Part shown: positions 45,101 to 54,315 of the stretch, piece after piece | Layout: each line of letters opens with the position of its first letter | Position numbering within the stretch: the stretch's first letter is position 1 | From: an uncultured Kiritimatiellota bacterium | GTDB lineage: Bacteria; Verrucomicrobiota; Kiritimatiellia; RFP12; DVOR01 | Assembly: GCA_944389945.1 (NCBI GenBank) | Contig: CALXOF010000001.1 | Coordinates: 157,868-221,867, forward strand | Direction: 5' to 3' | DNA length: 64,000 nucleotides | The notes under the pieces: model-generated | What the model saw: the letters and a program-made list of their open reading frames with translations, nothing else | Told to the model about the DNA's origin: nothing | Database searches by the model: none | Program-made: the position numbers and the translations under genes

Positions 45101-45683
45101 TGAGGAAGGGCGTCAACAGCAGGAGTTCGGCGGACTCCATGGCAATCAGCCCGATGAGACCAGCCGCGACACCCATGCGAATGGCACTGCCGTTGAGGGC
45201 CGTACGCACCACCAGGAGCGCGGCGGCAAGCGCCAGGAAGAGGTCAAAGGTCTGCCACTGGAAGTGGGTGGCGGCACGGAAGAAGGCCGGCGCGAAGAGG
45301 CAGGCCAGAGCGGTGGCAGGAACGGCGATGGCGATGGCCCAGGGCACGTGCGGCAGGGTGCGGGGCTCGTCATTAGCCAGCAGGCGGAAGAGCCCGCGCA
45401 CTACGGCGCAGACCAGCGCCACACTCAGCGCACCGAAGACGGCCGAGACGGCGTTCATGCAGACAACGGCGGAGGCGGTCGGGAAGCAGGCCCCTAGCGC
45501 GCCAAAGAAAATCCGGGCCAAGGGGTGCGACTGATCCGCGGCGGGAAGCACACCCAGCGTTTGAGCCATAAACGAGACGCCTTCGCCGGGGAAGGCCCAA
45601 GGCGCGAGACCGACCAAGAAAAGAATCAGGGCGACAAAGCCCCAAAGTAAGGGGGATGCCAACAGGATACGCACGGTCTTCAT
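42156..45683 (-). CDS. Large membrane protein, DUF2723/GT117-like N-terminus with TPR C-terminus
   Basis: 1175 residues. The first ~400 contain about ten membrane helices in the style of DUF2723 (GT117) or PMT-like transferases (SHPLARIFFGALGACFP and CMNAVSAVFGALSVALV resemble that family's early motif). The remaining ~750 are soluble, with TPR helices clearest in the last 250 residues (NDLAEAYRRTNNWDEAINAANEA). DUF2723 proteins are proposed lipid-linked glycosyltransferases; that role is inferred here. Overlaps the upstream GspG-like gene by 4 bp. Confidence 0.7.
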   Translation of the reverse strand: MKTVRILLASPLLWGFVALILFLVGLAPWAFPGEGVSFMAQTLGVLPAADQSHPLARIFFGALGACFPTASAVVCMNAVSAVFGALSVALVCAVVRGLFRLLANDEPRTLPHVPWAIAIAVPATALACLFAPAFFRAATHFQWQTFDLFLALAAALLVVRTALNGSAIRMGVAAGLIGLIAMESAELLLLTPFLTIGLIVGYFFARERLSIRSYLRALVLPAAIGFVLTCCVIGVTSPTFLKGIAAHGAGLAYDIVGFFKDGPWILMALFGLVPGLLATFVIGTAGANTRTPSSVVTVYSLLVLSLVAALPIAVSPSALAPEWIDAYPLIPIVCVALGFGAACGALTLYALVRTPPEGIDRTFCRHIARKASFVVLPLALVVLIGGSLLMLRSKPRATDVNLPPAKAAVAAFDRGSVWSLLPAANVKTAQDLPREAADAILDAVGEDWLLVDGALDPYLALRAATRDKGPTILHVDDREALLKAFEEADFIKNIKEEDRENLRLWLRDFGFLAFLQAWSDLDSQAVYEHLAFLSPDFLAASRDPSKTNFAQRLFNNNLLPEGLIYRLAPTQQARRENLRVPEDLATAVPSLGKVLETSAGPMLNDFADDLRSRLSAAAVNTAFALTVSGEADAAKALLQKVHTFDPENLSALIFLHDLAVRGGDEPLRDRCEADLIAFYNRAREEKRILSFEEIRITQGNLPLQPLLQAFVVQYARNIRAQEAVSTLRRIAENVRNQSAALFQNPGQILAADLQAAANDPARRGEAIAKFNAILRNADAALASLDDPEAQKANANAQLPTREQLIEAKIEALRNLARLYLQSNDINGLRDAVLQGESLGNPDAFAFERALLHAVAGESEKAIQAIDRYLKAPRDKSDDNTRNDPTNRDDLDALTFLAALQISRGDLEAVRTGTLDRIKTVIEAKEKKRMEEAGRATTNNRDNYYLYVVQAQLALAEGNLKDAREAFLNAHKVRPENEPVRNAILELDLRLDDRVTLGVHAKDFLEYDPSFPFANYAMGSNALIDNRPQDAIGYLRRSIDQRSLSRMPYAPAAYNDLAEAYRRTNNWDEAINAANEAIRLAPGLAVAYETAASAYLGKGDLQNAKRFIDQAFVTSQETAPNQPVDPRFILTRAKLLNEQGNATEAKKLLEEVRPRYNDLDAFSRADYDAFRASLGN

Positions 45684-46366
45684 GGGGTTACCTTTTCTGC
45701 CTGGGTTGAATCGGTCTGCTGTTTGTCTGTTTCCTCAACGCGATGCCACGTGCCTTCGTCGCACACGAAGTCCTCGGGGGTCGCGCGAATGTCATCGGCG
45801 GTGTCCGGGAGCGTGTCCGGGCCGCAAGAGAAGAGGATGGGCGCCTCGTAACGGGAGGCGGGCGCATGATAAACGTATTCCGTGCCCCAAGGGTCGGTGA
45901 GGGCCCAATTGATGTAAGGCCCCTTCCAGCCATAGGTGCCGTAGTCGCGCAGGAGGGCGGCGAGCCCCTGTTGCTCGCGGGGCCATTGCAGCGTGTGGAC
46001 GCGGTAGAACGTGAGCGCCTGGGCCGCGACCTTGACGCTGCGCGTGGCGCGGTTGATCATCATGAGCGTTTCGTCCGGGCGGCGCTTGACGGGCTTTTTG
46101 AGGACCGAGGTGATGGCCACACCAAGAATCAAGAAGAGCAACAAGATGCCCATCATCACCCGGGGCGAGCGCAACACCCGCATATCCAGGCGGAGCTCCT
46201 TGATACGGCGAGCCTCGGCCTCACGGCGGATGGCGTCAATCTTTCGCTTGGCCTCGCGGCGTTCCTCCGCGCTACGCCAGCGGAGCCCACGCACGGGCTC
46301 CGAACGGTGCACGCGCAGCGAGGTACGCTTGGGGGTGGGGGAAGCATTCGGCGTGGGCGTGCTCAT
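45680..46366 (-). CDS. GspG-like protein with internal membrane helix and no prepilin signal
   Basis: 228 residues. The C-terminal half has the T2SS major-pseudopilin core: [38 protein letters not shown] and a calcium-loop-like [13 protein letters not shown]. The N-terminus, however, is about 65 residues of basic cytoplasmic sequence before a membrane helix ([19 protein letters not shown]); there is no G-FTLIE-type cleavage site. It lies in the ruvB operon (4-bp overlaps on both sides), far from the pseudopilus operon at 23.9-35.2 kb. Confidence 0.75.
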   Translation of the reverse strand: MSTPTPNASPTPKRTSLRVHRSEPVRGLRWRSAEERREAKRKIDAIRREAEARRIKELRLDMRVLRSPRVMMGILLLFLILGVAITSVLKKPVKRRPDETLMMINRATRSVKVAAQALTFYRVHTLQWPREQQGLAALLRDYGTYGWKGPYINWALTDPWGTEYVYHAPASRYEAPILFSCGPDTLPDTADDIRATPEDFVCDEGTWHRVEETDKQQTDSTQAEKVTP

Positions 46367-47379
46367 TGGAAAAGGGAATCCTGTTGGCCCAAGGGCGAGA
46401 GCCCGAGGCGTTTAAAGGCTTTGGGCAGGGCCACGCGCCCCTTGGGCGTGCGGTCGATGTAGCCCTCTTGGATGAGGTAAGGCTCGTAAACCTCCTCGAC
46501 GGTGTCGGGCTCTTCGCCCACGGCCACGGCGATGGTTGCCACGCCCACGGGGCCGCCGCCGAACTTCGCGACGATGGCTTCCAAGATGCGCACGTCCATC
46601 TCGTCAAGGCCCTGCGGGTCGATTTCCAGGAGCGCGAGCGCCTTGTCGGCCACCTCGCCGGTGATTTTGTTGTCGGCGCGGACCTGGGCGTAGTCGCGCA
46701 CGCGGCGGAGGAGGTTGTTGGCGATACGCGGGGTACCGCGACTGCGCGAGGCAATTTCCATGGCGCCGCGGTCGTCAATCTCCACGCCCAGCTTGCCGGC
46801 GTTGCGGGCGACGATTTGGGCCAGTTCCTCGTGCGAATAGTAGTCCAGGCGGTTCTGTAGGCCGAAGCGCGAACGGAGCGGGGCGGAAATCAGGCCGCTG
46901 CGCGTGGTGGCACCCACCAAGGTGAAGTGGGGCAACTCCAGGCGCACGCTCCGCGCGTTCGGGCCTTGGTCAATCATGATGTCAATGACGAAGTCTTCCA
47001 TCGCCGAGTAGAGATATTCCTCGACGGTGCGCTGCATGCGGTGGATTTCGTCGATAAAGACGATGTCGCCCGGCTCCAGTGAGGTCAACAGGCCGGCCAA
47101 GTCGGCGGGCTTTTCGATGACGGGGCCGCTCGTTGCCTTCACGTGCACGCCCATCGCCTCGCCCAGGATATAAGCCAAGGTGGTCTTGCCCAGGCCGGGC
47201 GGGCCCGAAAGCAACACGTGGTCGAGTTGCTCACCGCGCCCCAATGCCGCCTCCACCGCCAACATCAAGCGGTCACGCACCTTCTGTTGCCCCAGAAAGT
47301 CGTCAAAACGGGTGGGACGCAGTCGATTGTCGAACGACGCGTTCCGTTGGTTCATCTCGTCAGAAGGCCTCATGCTCAT
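46363..47379 (-). CDS. ruvB: Holliday junction branch-migration helicase RuvB
   Basis: 338 residues, the usual length. RuvB hexamers pump DNA through RuvA-bound Holliday junctions. Visible motifs are the N-terminal [11 protein letters not shown], Walker [10 protein letters not shown], Walker [11 protein letters not shown], sensor ATTRSG with the arginine finger (LRSRFG) and the C-terminal winged helix ([17 protein letters not shown]). ATG 47379 begins at most a few bases after the predicted transcript start; a second ATG lies 6 bp later. ruvA and ruvC are not in the window. Confidence 0.96.
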   Translation of the reverse strand: MSMRPSDEMNQRNASFDNRLRPTRFDDFLGQQKVRDRLMLAVEAALGRGEQLDHVLLSGPPGLGKTTLAYILGEAMGVHVKATSGPVIEKPADLAGLLTSLEPGDIVFIDEIHRMQRTVEEYLYSAMEDFVIDIMIDQGPNARSVRLELPHFTLVGATTRSGLISAPLRSRFGLQNRLDYYSHEELAQIVARNAGKLGVEIDDRGAMEIASRSRGTPRIANNLLRRVRDYAQVRADNKITGEVADKALALLEIDPQGLDEMDVRILEAIVAKFGGGPVGVATIAVAVGEEPDTVEEVYEPYLIQEGYIDRTPKGRVALPKAFKRLGLSPLGQQDSLFQ

Positions 47380-47387
47380 GTCTTTTC

Positions 47388-47396
47388 ATTATAGCA
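47388..47396 (-). promoter_or_regulatory. Extended -10 promoter of the ruvB operon, adjacent to the ATG
   Basis: TGCTATAAT on the minus strand ends 8 nt before ATG 47379, implying a leader of 0-2 nt. No Shine-Dalgarno sequence is present. Confidence 0.65.
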
Positions 47397-47509
47397 TATC
47401 GTTTCGTGCCCTGTTAGCCATCAAAATTACCTTTAGGAGTGTCCGGAGGAAATAAAAGGTTCGCGAGGAACGGCCAGTGTAGAAATCGCAGACTTGGACA
47501 GATTTAGGG

Positions 47510-47583
47510 CGTGTTGCCCCACGCCCCGGCAGGAAAAACACTCCCTGCACTCGCGGGCACGTCTGCGACCTGCCAAGAGGCGA
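47510..47583 (-). repeat. R3 dispersed repeat, copy 2 (inverted), with an R2 fragment upstream
   Basis: Reverse complement reads GGCAGGTCGCAGACGTGCC, GTGCAGGGAG, CCTGCCGGGG, matching 11454-11530 block by block. 47487-47510 carries an R2-like piece (AGATTTAGGGCGTG). Confidence 0.55.
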
Positions 47584-47643
47584 CAGGGCGGGTACAACAG
47601 GAGCCTTCAGCCCCCCTCCGCAGACCCTTAAGGGTTTCGGGGT

Positions 47644-47710
47644 GGACCACTATAGGGTCTCGACCCCGACCACTATAGTGGTTGACCTCGGACCACTATA
47701 GGGTCTCGCG
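47644..47710 (-). repeat. R6 palindrome cluster, copy 2 (inverted)
   Basis: Same palindrome order as 7009-7097 read on the other strand: GAGACCCTATAGTGGTCC, then GGTCAACCACTATAGTGG. The 458-bp gap between ruvB and icd is filled by this, R3, an R2 fragment and the two promoters. Confidence 0.7.
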
Positions 47711-47796
47711 GAAGGCTCTTTGGGAGCTTAGACGAGGGGGCCTGGGGCGGTGTCGATGAGGCGGCGGAGGCGAGTGGGCGAGGTGGGTAGAGAATA

Positions 47797-47805
47797 TGGT
47801 ATAAT
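47797..47805 (+). promoter_or_regulatory. Extended -10 promoter of icd
   Basis: TGGTATAAT, with transcription expected near 47812 and a GAGAGGAAG ribosome site 10 nt before ATG 47839. Confidence 0.65.
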
Positions 47806-47838
47806 AAGGCGTTTCGTTTTTTGAGAGGAAGTTTCGCC

Positions 47839-49104
47839 ATGGCTTACGATAAGATTGTGGAACCGTCGTTCGGTGAGAAGATTGTGATGGGCGAGGATGG
47901 TCACCTGCGGGTGCCGGATTGCCCGATTATCCCCTTTGTGGAGGGCGATGGGACGGGTCCGGACATCACGGCGGCCGCGATGACGGTGTGGAACGCGGCG
48001 GTGAAGGCGGCCTATGGCGATAGCCGGAAGATTGCGTGGATGGAGGTCTACGCGGGCGAGAAGGCGAACGCGGTCTATGGCCCGAACACGTGGTTGCCGG
48101 ACGAGACGATTGCGGCGTGTCGGGATTGTCTGGTCTCGATTAAGGGACCGCTGACGACGCCGGTGGGCGGCGGTATCCGTTCGATCAACGTGGCGATGCG
48201 CCAGTTGCTGGACCTCTATGTGTGCCTGCGCCCGGTGCGTTGGTTCAAGGGGGTGCCTTCGCCGGTGTTGCATCCGGAGTTGACGGACATGGTGATCTTC
48301 CGTGAGAACACGGAGGACATCTACGCGGGCATCGAGTGGATGAGCGGTACGCCCGAGGTGAAGAAGGTCATCGACTTCCTCACCAAGGAGATGGGGGTGA
48401 AGAAGATTCGCTTCCCGGAGACGAGCTCCATCGGCATCAAGCCGGTTTCCAGCGAGGGAAGCGAGCGCCTCATCAAGGCGGCCATCGAGTATGCCATTGC
48501 GAACGACCGCAAGTCGGTGACGCTGGTGCACAAGGGCAACATCCAGAAGTTCACGGAGGGCGCCTTCCGCGACTGGGGCTACGCGCTGGCCGAGCGCGAG
48601 TACGGCGCGCAGAAGATTGGCGACGGTCCCTGGCGCAGCTTCAAGAACCCCAAGACGGGCCGCGAGATTGTGGTCAAGGACTGCATTTGCGACGCCTTCC
48701 TGCAGCAGATTCTGACGCGTCCGGCGGAGTATGACGTGATTGCGACGCTGAACCTGAACGGCGACTACGTGTCGGACGCGTTGGCGGCGTGCGTGGGCGG
48801 CATCGGCATCGCGCCCGGCGCGAACATCAACTATGCCACGGGCGTGGCGGTCTTTGAGGCGACGCACGGGACGGCGCCGAAGTACGCCGGTCTGGACAAG
48901 GTGAACCCCGGCTCGCTGATTCTCTCCGGTGAGATGATGCTGCGCTACATGGGCTGGACCGAGGCCGCGGACAAGATTATCGCGGCGATGGACAAGGTGA
49001 TCGTGGACAAGGTGGTGACCTATGACTTCGCGCGCCTGATGGACGGTGCGCGTGAGGTGAAATGCTCCGAGTTCGGCCGCGCGCTGGCGGAGGCGATGGC
49101 GTGA
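47839..49104 (+). CDS. icd: NADP-dependent isocitrate dehydrogenase
   Basis: 421 residues; oxidises isocitrate to 2-oxoglutarate. Substrate loop [12 protein letters not shown] contains the Ser that is phosphorylated in the E. coli enzyme, though no AceK is seen here. [15 protein letters not shown] and the NADP-binding [17 protein letters not shown] (Lys-Tyr pair, NADP preference) are present. The start at 47839 follows GAGAGGAAG. The stop codon overlaps the GTG of rmuC. Confidence 0.96.
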   Translation: MAYDKIVEPSFGEKIVMGEDGHLRVPDCPIIPFVEGDGTGPDITAAAMTVWNAAVKAAYGDSRKIAWMEVYAGEKANAVYGPNTWLPDETIAACRDCLVSIKGPLTTPVGGGIRSINVAMRQLLDLYVCLRPVRWFKGVPSPVLHPELTDMVIFRENTEDIYAGIEWMSGTPEVKKVIDFLTKEMGVKKIRFPETSSIGIKPVSSEGSERLIKAAIEYAIANDRKSVTLVHKGNIQKFTEGAFRDWGYALAEREYGAQKIGDGPWRSFKNPKTGREIVVKDCICDAFLQQILTRPAEYDVIATLNLNGDYVSDALAACVGGIGIAPGANINYATGVAVFEATHGTAPKYAGLDKVNPGSLILSGEMMLRYMGWTEAADKIIAAMDKVIVDKVVTYDFARLMDGAREVKCSEFGRALAEAMA

Positions 49105-50210
49105 TTGAAGTCGCGCTGCTGATTCTGCTGCTGGTCGTGGTGGCCCTGTTGGTGGCGCTTCTGCTGAGGAAGCCCCCGGCCCCTGCGCAGGCCGTGTCGC
49201 CGGAGGCGTTGGCCGCGGCGGAAGAGCGCCTGCGCAACGACTTGGCGCGGAATCAGAGCCTCTCTGCGGCGAACGACAAGGCGCAGCGCGAAGAGGTGCG
49301 CGGACAGTTGGGCGAGATGCGGACGCTGGTCTCCGAACAGGTGCCGACGCAGGTCGGCAAGGCGGTAGAGGCCCGTTTCCAAGCGGACTTCGGCAAAGTC
49401 GCCGTGCTGCTCGACGAGGTGCGTACGCGACTCTCCAAGCTGGAACCCTTGCAGGGTGGCATCGGCGCGTTGCAGGCTAGCGTGACGACCTTCTCGAAGA
49501 TGCTCGGCAACGTGAAGGCGCGCGGGACGTGGGGCGAGTTCCAACTCGGGAACATCCTGAAGGACATGTTGGCACCCGGCCAGTATGAGCAAAACGTCCA
49601 TCCCAATGCGCGGTCTCGGCGGGTGGTGGAATACGCCATTGTCCTGCCGGGGGCCGAGGATGGTAAGCGCGTCTACCTGCCCATCGACGCCAAGTTCCCG
49701 CAAGAGGACTACGCGCGGCTGGTACAGGCGGCTGAGGCCGGCGACGCCGAGGCTGAGGAGCGCGCGGCGAAGGCTCTGGCGGACCGCGTCAAGGGCTTCG
49801 CCAAGGACGTGCGAGACAGCTACATCGATCCGCCCTACACGACCGACTTCGCCATCCTCTTCCTGCCCACGGAAGGACTGTACCAGGAATTGACGCGCCG
49901 CGCGGACGTGATGGACCGCATCCGCGTGGAGGACAAGGTGCTTCTGGCCGGGCCCTCGACGTTGGCCGCGCTGATTAACGCCTTGCAGATGGGCTTCCAG
50001 ACGCTGGCCGTGCAGAAAAACACGGTCCAGGTGATGACGCTTTTGGGTAAGATAAAGAAACTGCTGGCGACCTTTGACGAACAGAACGAGAAGGTCGCCA
50101 AGAACTTAGAGACAGCCCTCAAGGCCAATGAAGAGAACGCCAAGCGCGTGGACCAGTTGCGCAAGGCGTTGGACAAGGTCTCGACGGGCACGGAGGAACA
50201 GGATGCGTAA
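49101..50210 (+). CDS. rmuC: RmuC-family DNA recombination protein
   Basis: 369 residues from GTG at 49101 inside the icd stop. One N-terminal membrane helix (residues 4-22), a coiled coil (to about 125) and the RmuC nuclease-like core: [45 protein letters not shown] and [16 protein letters not shown]. RmuC limits inversions at short inverted repeats in E. coli, notable in a window so rich in them. Overlaps the methyltransferase gene by 8 bp. Confidence 0.93.
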   Translation: MIEVALLILLLVVVALLVALLLRKPPAPAQAVSPEALAAAEERLRNDLARNQSLSAANDKAQREEVRGQLGEMRTLVSEQVPTQVGKAVEARFQADFGKVAVLLDEVRTRLSKLEPLQGGIGALQASVTTFSKMLGNVKARGTWGEFQLGNILKDMLAPGQYEQNVHPNARSRRVVEYAIVLPGAEDGKRVYLPIDAKFPQEDYARLVQAAEAGDAEAEERAAKALADRVKGFAKDVRDSYIDPPYTTDFAILFLPTEGLYQELTRRADVMDRIRVEDKVLLAGPSTLAALINALQMGFQTLAVQKNTVQVMTLLGKIKKLLATFDEQNEKVAKNLETALKANEENAKRVDQLRKALDKVSTGTEEQDA

Positions 50211-51837
50211 TCTGTGGCAAGACAAGACGACGTTGGCAATCACCTGCGGTAAGGGCATTGTGCCCTTCCTGAAGCAGGAATTGACCGAGATGGGTTATGA
50301 GATCCTGGGCAGTAATGAGACGATGGTGGGCATCCGTGCGAAGAATGCCTGCCGCGATATTCTGCGACTGAATCTCCATCTACGGACGGCCCAGCGCGTG
50401 CTCTGGCCCTTTGTGCAGGACGTGCGTTGCCGTTCGTTGGACGACCTCTACCGACTGGCCTACTATGCGCCGTGGGAGCAGGTGTTGGACGTGGACCAGC
50501 CCTTCTTTGTGAGCAACGCTACGACCAACGTGGAGTCCATTCGCGACACGCGTATGCCCACGTTGCGCCTAAAGGACGCTATCGTCGACAGGATGCGCGA
50601 TAAGTGCGGTCGCCGCCCGACGGTGGGTGACTATGTCCCCGTGCGCGTGGAGGCCGATGGTAAGCCTCTCTTCGATAAGCGTGCCCCCCTGCGCGGGGCC
50701 ATGCGTGTGGTCCGCGCCGCGCTTGAGGATTGGCTGGCGGAGCTCCCCGAAGACCAGGAGCGTGCGGAGCTTTTGGTCGAGGTGGACGGTTATGACCTGA
50801 TGTCGGGCGAACTGCCGGTCTCGCGCATCGATTTCCAGACCCTCAAGCGCCGTTTTGAGCGCACTTTTGGGTCGCGCTTGACGGAAGGTACGCCCGGCGC
50901 GGCGGTCTTCTTGTGGTGGGAAGGCTCTCACGCGAAGATTTATCTCGACACCTCCGGCACGTCGCTCTCCCGTCGCGGTTACCGCAAGGAAGGCTGGGTG
51001 GCGCCGATGCAAGAGGCCCTCGCCGCCGCCTGTGTGCTCGCCACGGGGTGGGACCGCAAGTCGCCCTTCGTGGTGCCCTTCAGCGGCTCCGGCACGCCGG
51101 CCATCGAGGCCGCAATGCTGGCGCGTAACATCGCCCCCGGCCTCACGCGCAGTGACTTCGCCTTCATGCACCTCAAGGGGTGGGACAATATCATCCCCGG
51201 CGAAAGTGCGGGCGTCTCGGCACGAAAGCGTTTCGGCGCCACGCCACACGAAATCTGGCGCGAGGTGGTCGCCCAGGCCAAGGCCGCAGAGCGTCCCTTC
51301 AACGACCCCGACCTGCCGAAGATTCTCGGCGTGGACTGGGAAGAGGAGGCTGTGGATATCGCCGACCGCAACGCGAACGCCGCGGGCGTGGGGCAGAACG
51401 TTGACTTCTTTGTGGAAGACTTCACGGACACGCCGTTGCCCAAGACGCCCGGCGTCATCTTCATGAACCCGCCCTATGGCGAGCGTCTGGAGGACGAGGC
51501 CTCTCTGGAGCCGCTCTATGAGGGTATCGGCACGTGGTTGCGCGAGACGGTGCCGGAAGGGTGGCGCGCGTGGGTCTTCACCTCGTCGCGGCCGCTTTCG
51601 CTGAAGATTCATCTGCGCCATCGCGACATCCTTCCCTTTAAGAACGGTCCGCTGGATTGCCGTCTCATCAGCTACGACGTGGGCGGGGATTTCTTTGATG
51701 AGGCCCCTGAGGCTGAAGAACTTGCTGAACCCGAAACGGTCGAACCGGCGGCTGCCGATTCCGAGGCCGAGCCCGCGACTAACGCGGAAGAAGCGTCCGA
51801 GTCTGTGCCTTCGGACAATGGTGAATCGGAGGCCTGA
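50203..51837 (+). CDS. RlmL/RlmK-like rRNA guanine-N2 methyltransferase
   Basis: 544 residues. THUMP-type N-terminal region (KGIVPFLKQELTEMGYEI), then the methyltransferase: LDTSGTSLSRRGYRKEGWVAPMQEALAAA, PFSGSGTPAIEAA, GVDWEEEAVDIA and catalytic NPPYGER. This matches 23S rRNA m2G methyltransferases (RlmL N-terminal half), without the RlmK part. Between THUMP and catalytic parts lie about 70 residues (DWLAELPEDQERAELLVEVDGY) I cannot place. The last ~50 residues are a Glu/Ala/Pro acidic tail. GGAGG precedes the ATG. Confidence 0.82.
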   Translation: MRNLWQDKTTLAITCGKGIVPFLKQELTEMGYEILGSNETMVGIRAKNACRDILRLNLHLRTAQRVLWPFVQDVRCRSLDDLYRLAYYAPWEQVLDVDQPFFVSNATTNVESIRDTRMPTLRLKDAIVDRMRDKCGRRPTVGDYVPVRVEADGKPLFDKRAPLRGAMRVVRAALEDWLAELPEDQERAELLVEVDGYDLMSGELPVSRIDFQTLKRRFERTFGSRLTEGTPGAAVFLWWEGSHAKIYLDTSGTSLSRRGYRKEGWVAPMQEALAAACVLATGWDRKSPFVVPFSGSGTPAIEAAMLARNIAPGLTRSDFAFMHLKGWDNIIPGESAGVSARKRFGATPHEIWREVVAQAKAAERPFNDPDLPKILGVDWEEEAVDIADRNANAAGVGQNVDFFVEDFTDTPLPKTPGVIFMNPPYGERLEDEASLEPLYEGIGTWLRETVPEGWRAWVFTSSRPLSLKIHLRHRDILPFKNGPLDCRLISYDVGGDFFDEAPEAEELAEPETVEPAAADSEAEPATNAEEASESVPSDNGESEA

Positions 51838-52463
51838 TGACCGCGTTCGGATCCAAGGCCTTGCATCGTCTGCCGCTCTACTTGCGTGTGCTACGCGAGT
51901 TGGGGCGGGATGGGCGAAGCCACGCCTCTGGGTCCGTGTTGGCCGCCGCGCTGGGGCTTGACCCCATTGTGGTGCGCAAAGATTTGGCGCGAACCGGTGT
52001 GCGTGGCACGCCGCGCGTGGGCTTCCCGATTGCGGAGTTGGTCGAGGCGTTGGAACATCTCACGGGGGCGGCGTCGGAACAGACGGCGGTGCTTGCCGGA
52101 GTGGGGCGTCTGGGCTCTGCGCTCTTGGGTTATCCGGGCTTTCGCCGGCAGGGGTTGCGCATCGTGGCAGCTTTTGACGCGGCCCCCGAGCGGTGCAACC
52201 TAATCCTTGCCGGCACGCCGGTCTTTCCCGCCAACTCCATCACCGAAAAGGTTATGCGTCTGGGCGTGCCGCTGGGCATCCTCACGGTGCCGGCCGAGCG
52301 CGCCCAGCGGGTGGCCGAGCAGATGGTGGCCGGCGGTATCCGGGCCATTTGGAACTTCACGCCCGCGCAGTTGGAGGTGCCCGAGGACGTCATCGTCCAG
52401 CGCGAGGATTTGGCCGTGAGCCTGGCGGTCTTGTTGCACCGCATACAGGAAAGGAATGCGTGA
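51837..52463 (+). CDS. rex: Redox-sensing transcriptional repressor Rex
   Basis: 208 residues. Rex binds DNA when NADH is low and releases it when NADH rises. The N-terminal winged helix (LHRLPLYLRVLRELGRDG ... VVRKDLAR) precedes a Rossmann domain (LAGVGRLGSALLGY) and a C-terminal dimer-swap helix. It overlaps the methyltransferase gene by 1 bp (TGATG). No Rex operator (TTGTGAA-type palindrome) is evident in its own operon promoter. Its presence fits a fermentative lifestyle. Confidence 0.92.
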   Translation: MTAFGSKALHRLPLYLRVLRELGRDGRSHASGSVLAAALGLDPIVVRKDLARTGVRGTPRVGFPIAELVEALEHLTGAASEQTAVLAGVGRLGSALLGYPGFRRQGLRIVAAFDAAPERCNLILAGTPVFPANSITEKVMRLGVPLGILTVPAERAQRVAEQMVAGGIRAIWNFTPAQLEVPEDVIVQREDLAVSLAVLLHRIQERNA

Positions 52464-53221
52464 TGGTCTTCGCGCTCTTTAAGTGGATGACGTGGCTCTG
52501 CATGCCTTACACGCTGATTATGCTGGGGCTGGTTGCGACGGGCGTGTGGCTGATTCGTATACGCGTCATCCGTCCTGCCATTTGCGTCATTTCCTTGGCC
52601 GCGCTGATGTTTATCGGCGGCTTGCCGGCGCTGTCCAACACGTTGGGCCATGCCTTGGAGCAACATTGTCCGCCCACGCCCTTGTCCGAGATCCCGCAGG
52701 CTGATGCCATCGTTGTGCTTGGCGGTGGGGTGGGGGAGATTCTTGAGGGGCGCCCCTATCCGGAGCTTTATCCCGCGGCCGACCGCGCCATCATGGCCGC
52801 GCGACTCTTCCGTGCCGGCAAGGCGCCAATTATCATCCCGACGGGCATCGGTGCCGAGCACGCGGAAAAGCCGTTGCTGACGGATCTTGGCGTGCCGCCC
52901 ACCGCCATCCTCTGCGAGAGCGAGGCCCGCGATACGGCCGAGAACGCCTCCAAGACCTTCGCTCTGCTTCGTGAGCGGGGATGCAAGAAGATTCTTCTCG
53001 TCACCTCGGCCTGGCATATGCCCCGCGCCCAGATGCTCTTCAAGGCCGATGGCATCACCGTCATTCCCGTGGGTTGCGACTACGAGAACACCCCGTACGC
53101 GCCCTTCTCCGGGCCGCTTTGGATGCAGTTGCCTACTCCGGAGGCCGCCGGTAAGTCCGCTTACTACATCAAGGAACTGCTCGGTCTCCTCTTCTATTCC
53201 ATCCGCACGCCCCCCGAGTGA
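52463..53221 (+). CDS. YdcF/SanA-like DUF218 membrane protein
   Basis: 252 residues: two N-terminal membrane helices (about residues 8-30 and 34-54), then a DUF218 Rossmann-like domain facing the periplasm: ADAIVVLGGGV, PELYPAADRAIMAARLF, ESEARDTAENA and LLVTSAWHMPRAQMLF. Family members (YdcF, SanA, ElyC) act in envelope or undecaprenyl-phosphate metabolism, which fits the downstream sugar aminotransferase and lipid-phosphosugar transferase. Confidence 0.85.
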   Translation: MVFALFKWMTWLCMPYTLIMLGLVATGVWLIRIRVIRPAICVISLAALMFIGGLPALSNTLGHALEQHCPPTPLSEIPQADAIVVLGGGVGEILEGRPYPELYPAADRAIMAARLFRAGKAPIIIPTGIGAEHAEKPLLTDLGVPPTAILCESEARDTAENASKTFALLRERGCKKILLVTSAWHMPRAQMLFKADGITVIPVGCDYENTPYAPFSGPLWMQLPTPEAAGKSAYYIKELLGLLFYSIRTPPE

Positions 53222-54315
53222 TGAAGGCCTTTCTTTCCCCTCCTTATATGAATGGTGACGATGAGCGGGAGCTCGTCGCCCAAGCCTTCGATTCCAACTA
53301 TATCGCCCCTTGTGGGCCGATGGTGGACGCGCTTGAGCGGGAGTCTGCGGCGCGCTTTGGTTTCAGTGGGGCGCTTGCGACGGTCTCCGGCACCATGGCT
53401 TTGGACCTCTTGGCCCGGGCCTTGGACATCAAGCCCGGTGATGCGGTGATTGCTAGCGACCTCACCTTCATCGCCTCTGTCGTGCCCTTCGTCGACCGTG
53501 GCGCTACGCCCATCTTCGTGGACGCCGACCCCGCCACGTGGTGCATGGATGTCTCCCTCGCCGCCCGCGCCTTGGAGGCTCATCCTCGCGTCCGCGCCCT
53601 GATTGCCACCGACCTCTACGGTCAATCCTGCGACATCGATGCCTTGGCCGACCTTTGTCTCGCCCGCGGCGTCTACCTCATCGTTGATGCGGCCGAGTCC
53701 GTCGGAGCCACTTATCGCGGACGTCCCGCCGGCAAAGGCGCCTGGGCCGTCGTCCACTCTCTCAACGGCAACAAAATCATCACCTCGGGCGGCGGCGGCC
53801 TCCTCTTGACGGACGACCTCGACCTGCTCGCCCTTTGCCGCACCCTCGCCGGACAGGCCCGTGAGCCCGTCCCGTGGTACGAGCACAAACGCTTGGGCAC
53901 TCATGGGCGTTTGGGCAACGTCCCCGCCGCCATCGGCCTGGCCCAGCTCCGCCATTTGGATGACGCCCTGCGCGACAAGCAGCGCGTGTGGGACGATTGG
54001 CTTGCCCGCTTGCCCGAATGGGCCACGCCCATGCCCACTGCCGACTATGGTGTGCCCAATCGGTGGCTCACCGTCGTTACGCTTGCTGGGCGCGACCCGC
54101 TCCAAGCCGTCGCCGCTTTGGCCGGGGGAGGGTTCGAATCCCGCCCCCTCTGGAAGCCGATGCACCTGCAACCCGTCTTCCAAAACGCGCCCACCTTCCT
54201 CTCCGGCGTGGGCGAGTTGCTCTTCGCCCATGGCCTTTGCCTGCCCTCCGGCCGAGGCCTGACCCCTGAGCTGATGGACGAGGCCATCGCCATTTTGGAG
54301 GCCCTGCCATGCTGA
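53221..54315 (+). CDS. DegT/DnrJ/EryC1/StrS-family sugar aminotransferase
   Basis: 364 residues; PLP enzyme that aminates nucleotide-linked keto-sugars. GTMALDLLARAL, DLTFIASVVPF, DADPATWCMD, the cofactor Asp in LIVDAAESVGA and the likely Schiff-base Lys in NGNKIITSGGGG (PglE/PseC-type context) are present. It is probably needed for an amino sugar of a surface glycan. It overlaps its neighbours by 1 and 7 bp. Confidence 0.9.
   Translation: MKAFLSPPYMNGDDERELVAQAFDSNYIAPCGPMVDALERESAARFGFSGALATVSGTMALDLLARALDIKPGDAVIASDLTFIASVVPFVDRGATPIFVDADPATWCMDVSLAARALEAHPRVRALIATDLYGQSCDIDALADLCLARGVYLIVDAAESVGATYRGRPAGKGAWAVVHSLNGNKIITSGGGGLLLTDDLDLLALCRTLAGQAREPVPWYEHKRLGTHGRLGNVPAAIGLAQLRHLDDALRDKQRVWDDWLARLPEWATPMPTADYGVPNRWLTVVTLAGRDPLQAVAALAGGGFESRPLWKPMHLQPVFQNAPTFLSGVGELLFAHGLCLPSGRGLTPELMDEAIAILEALPC

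Noticed and set aside
54131..54141. GGTTCGAATCC, identical to a tRNA T-loop core
   Set aside because: It is inside the aminotransferase coding sequence, and no acceptor stem, D arm or anticodon arm can be built around it.
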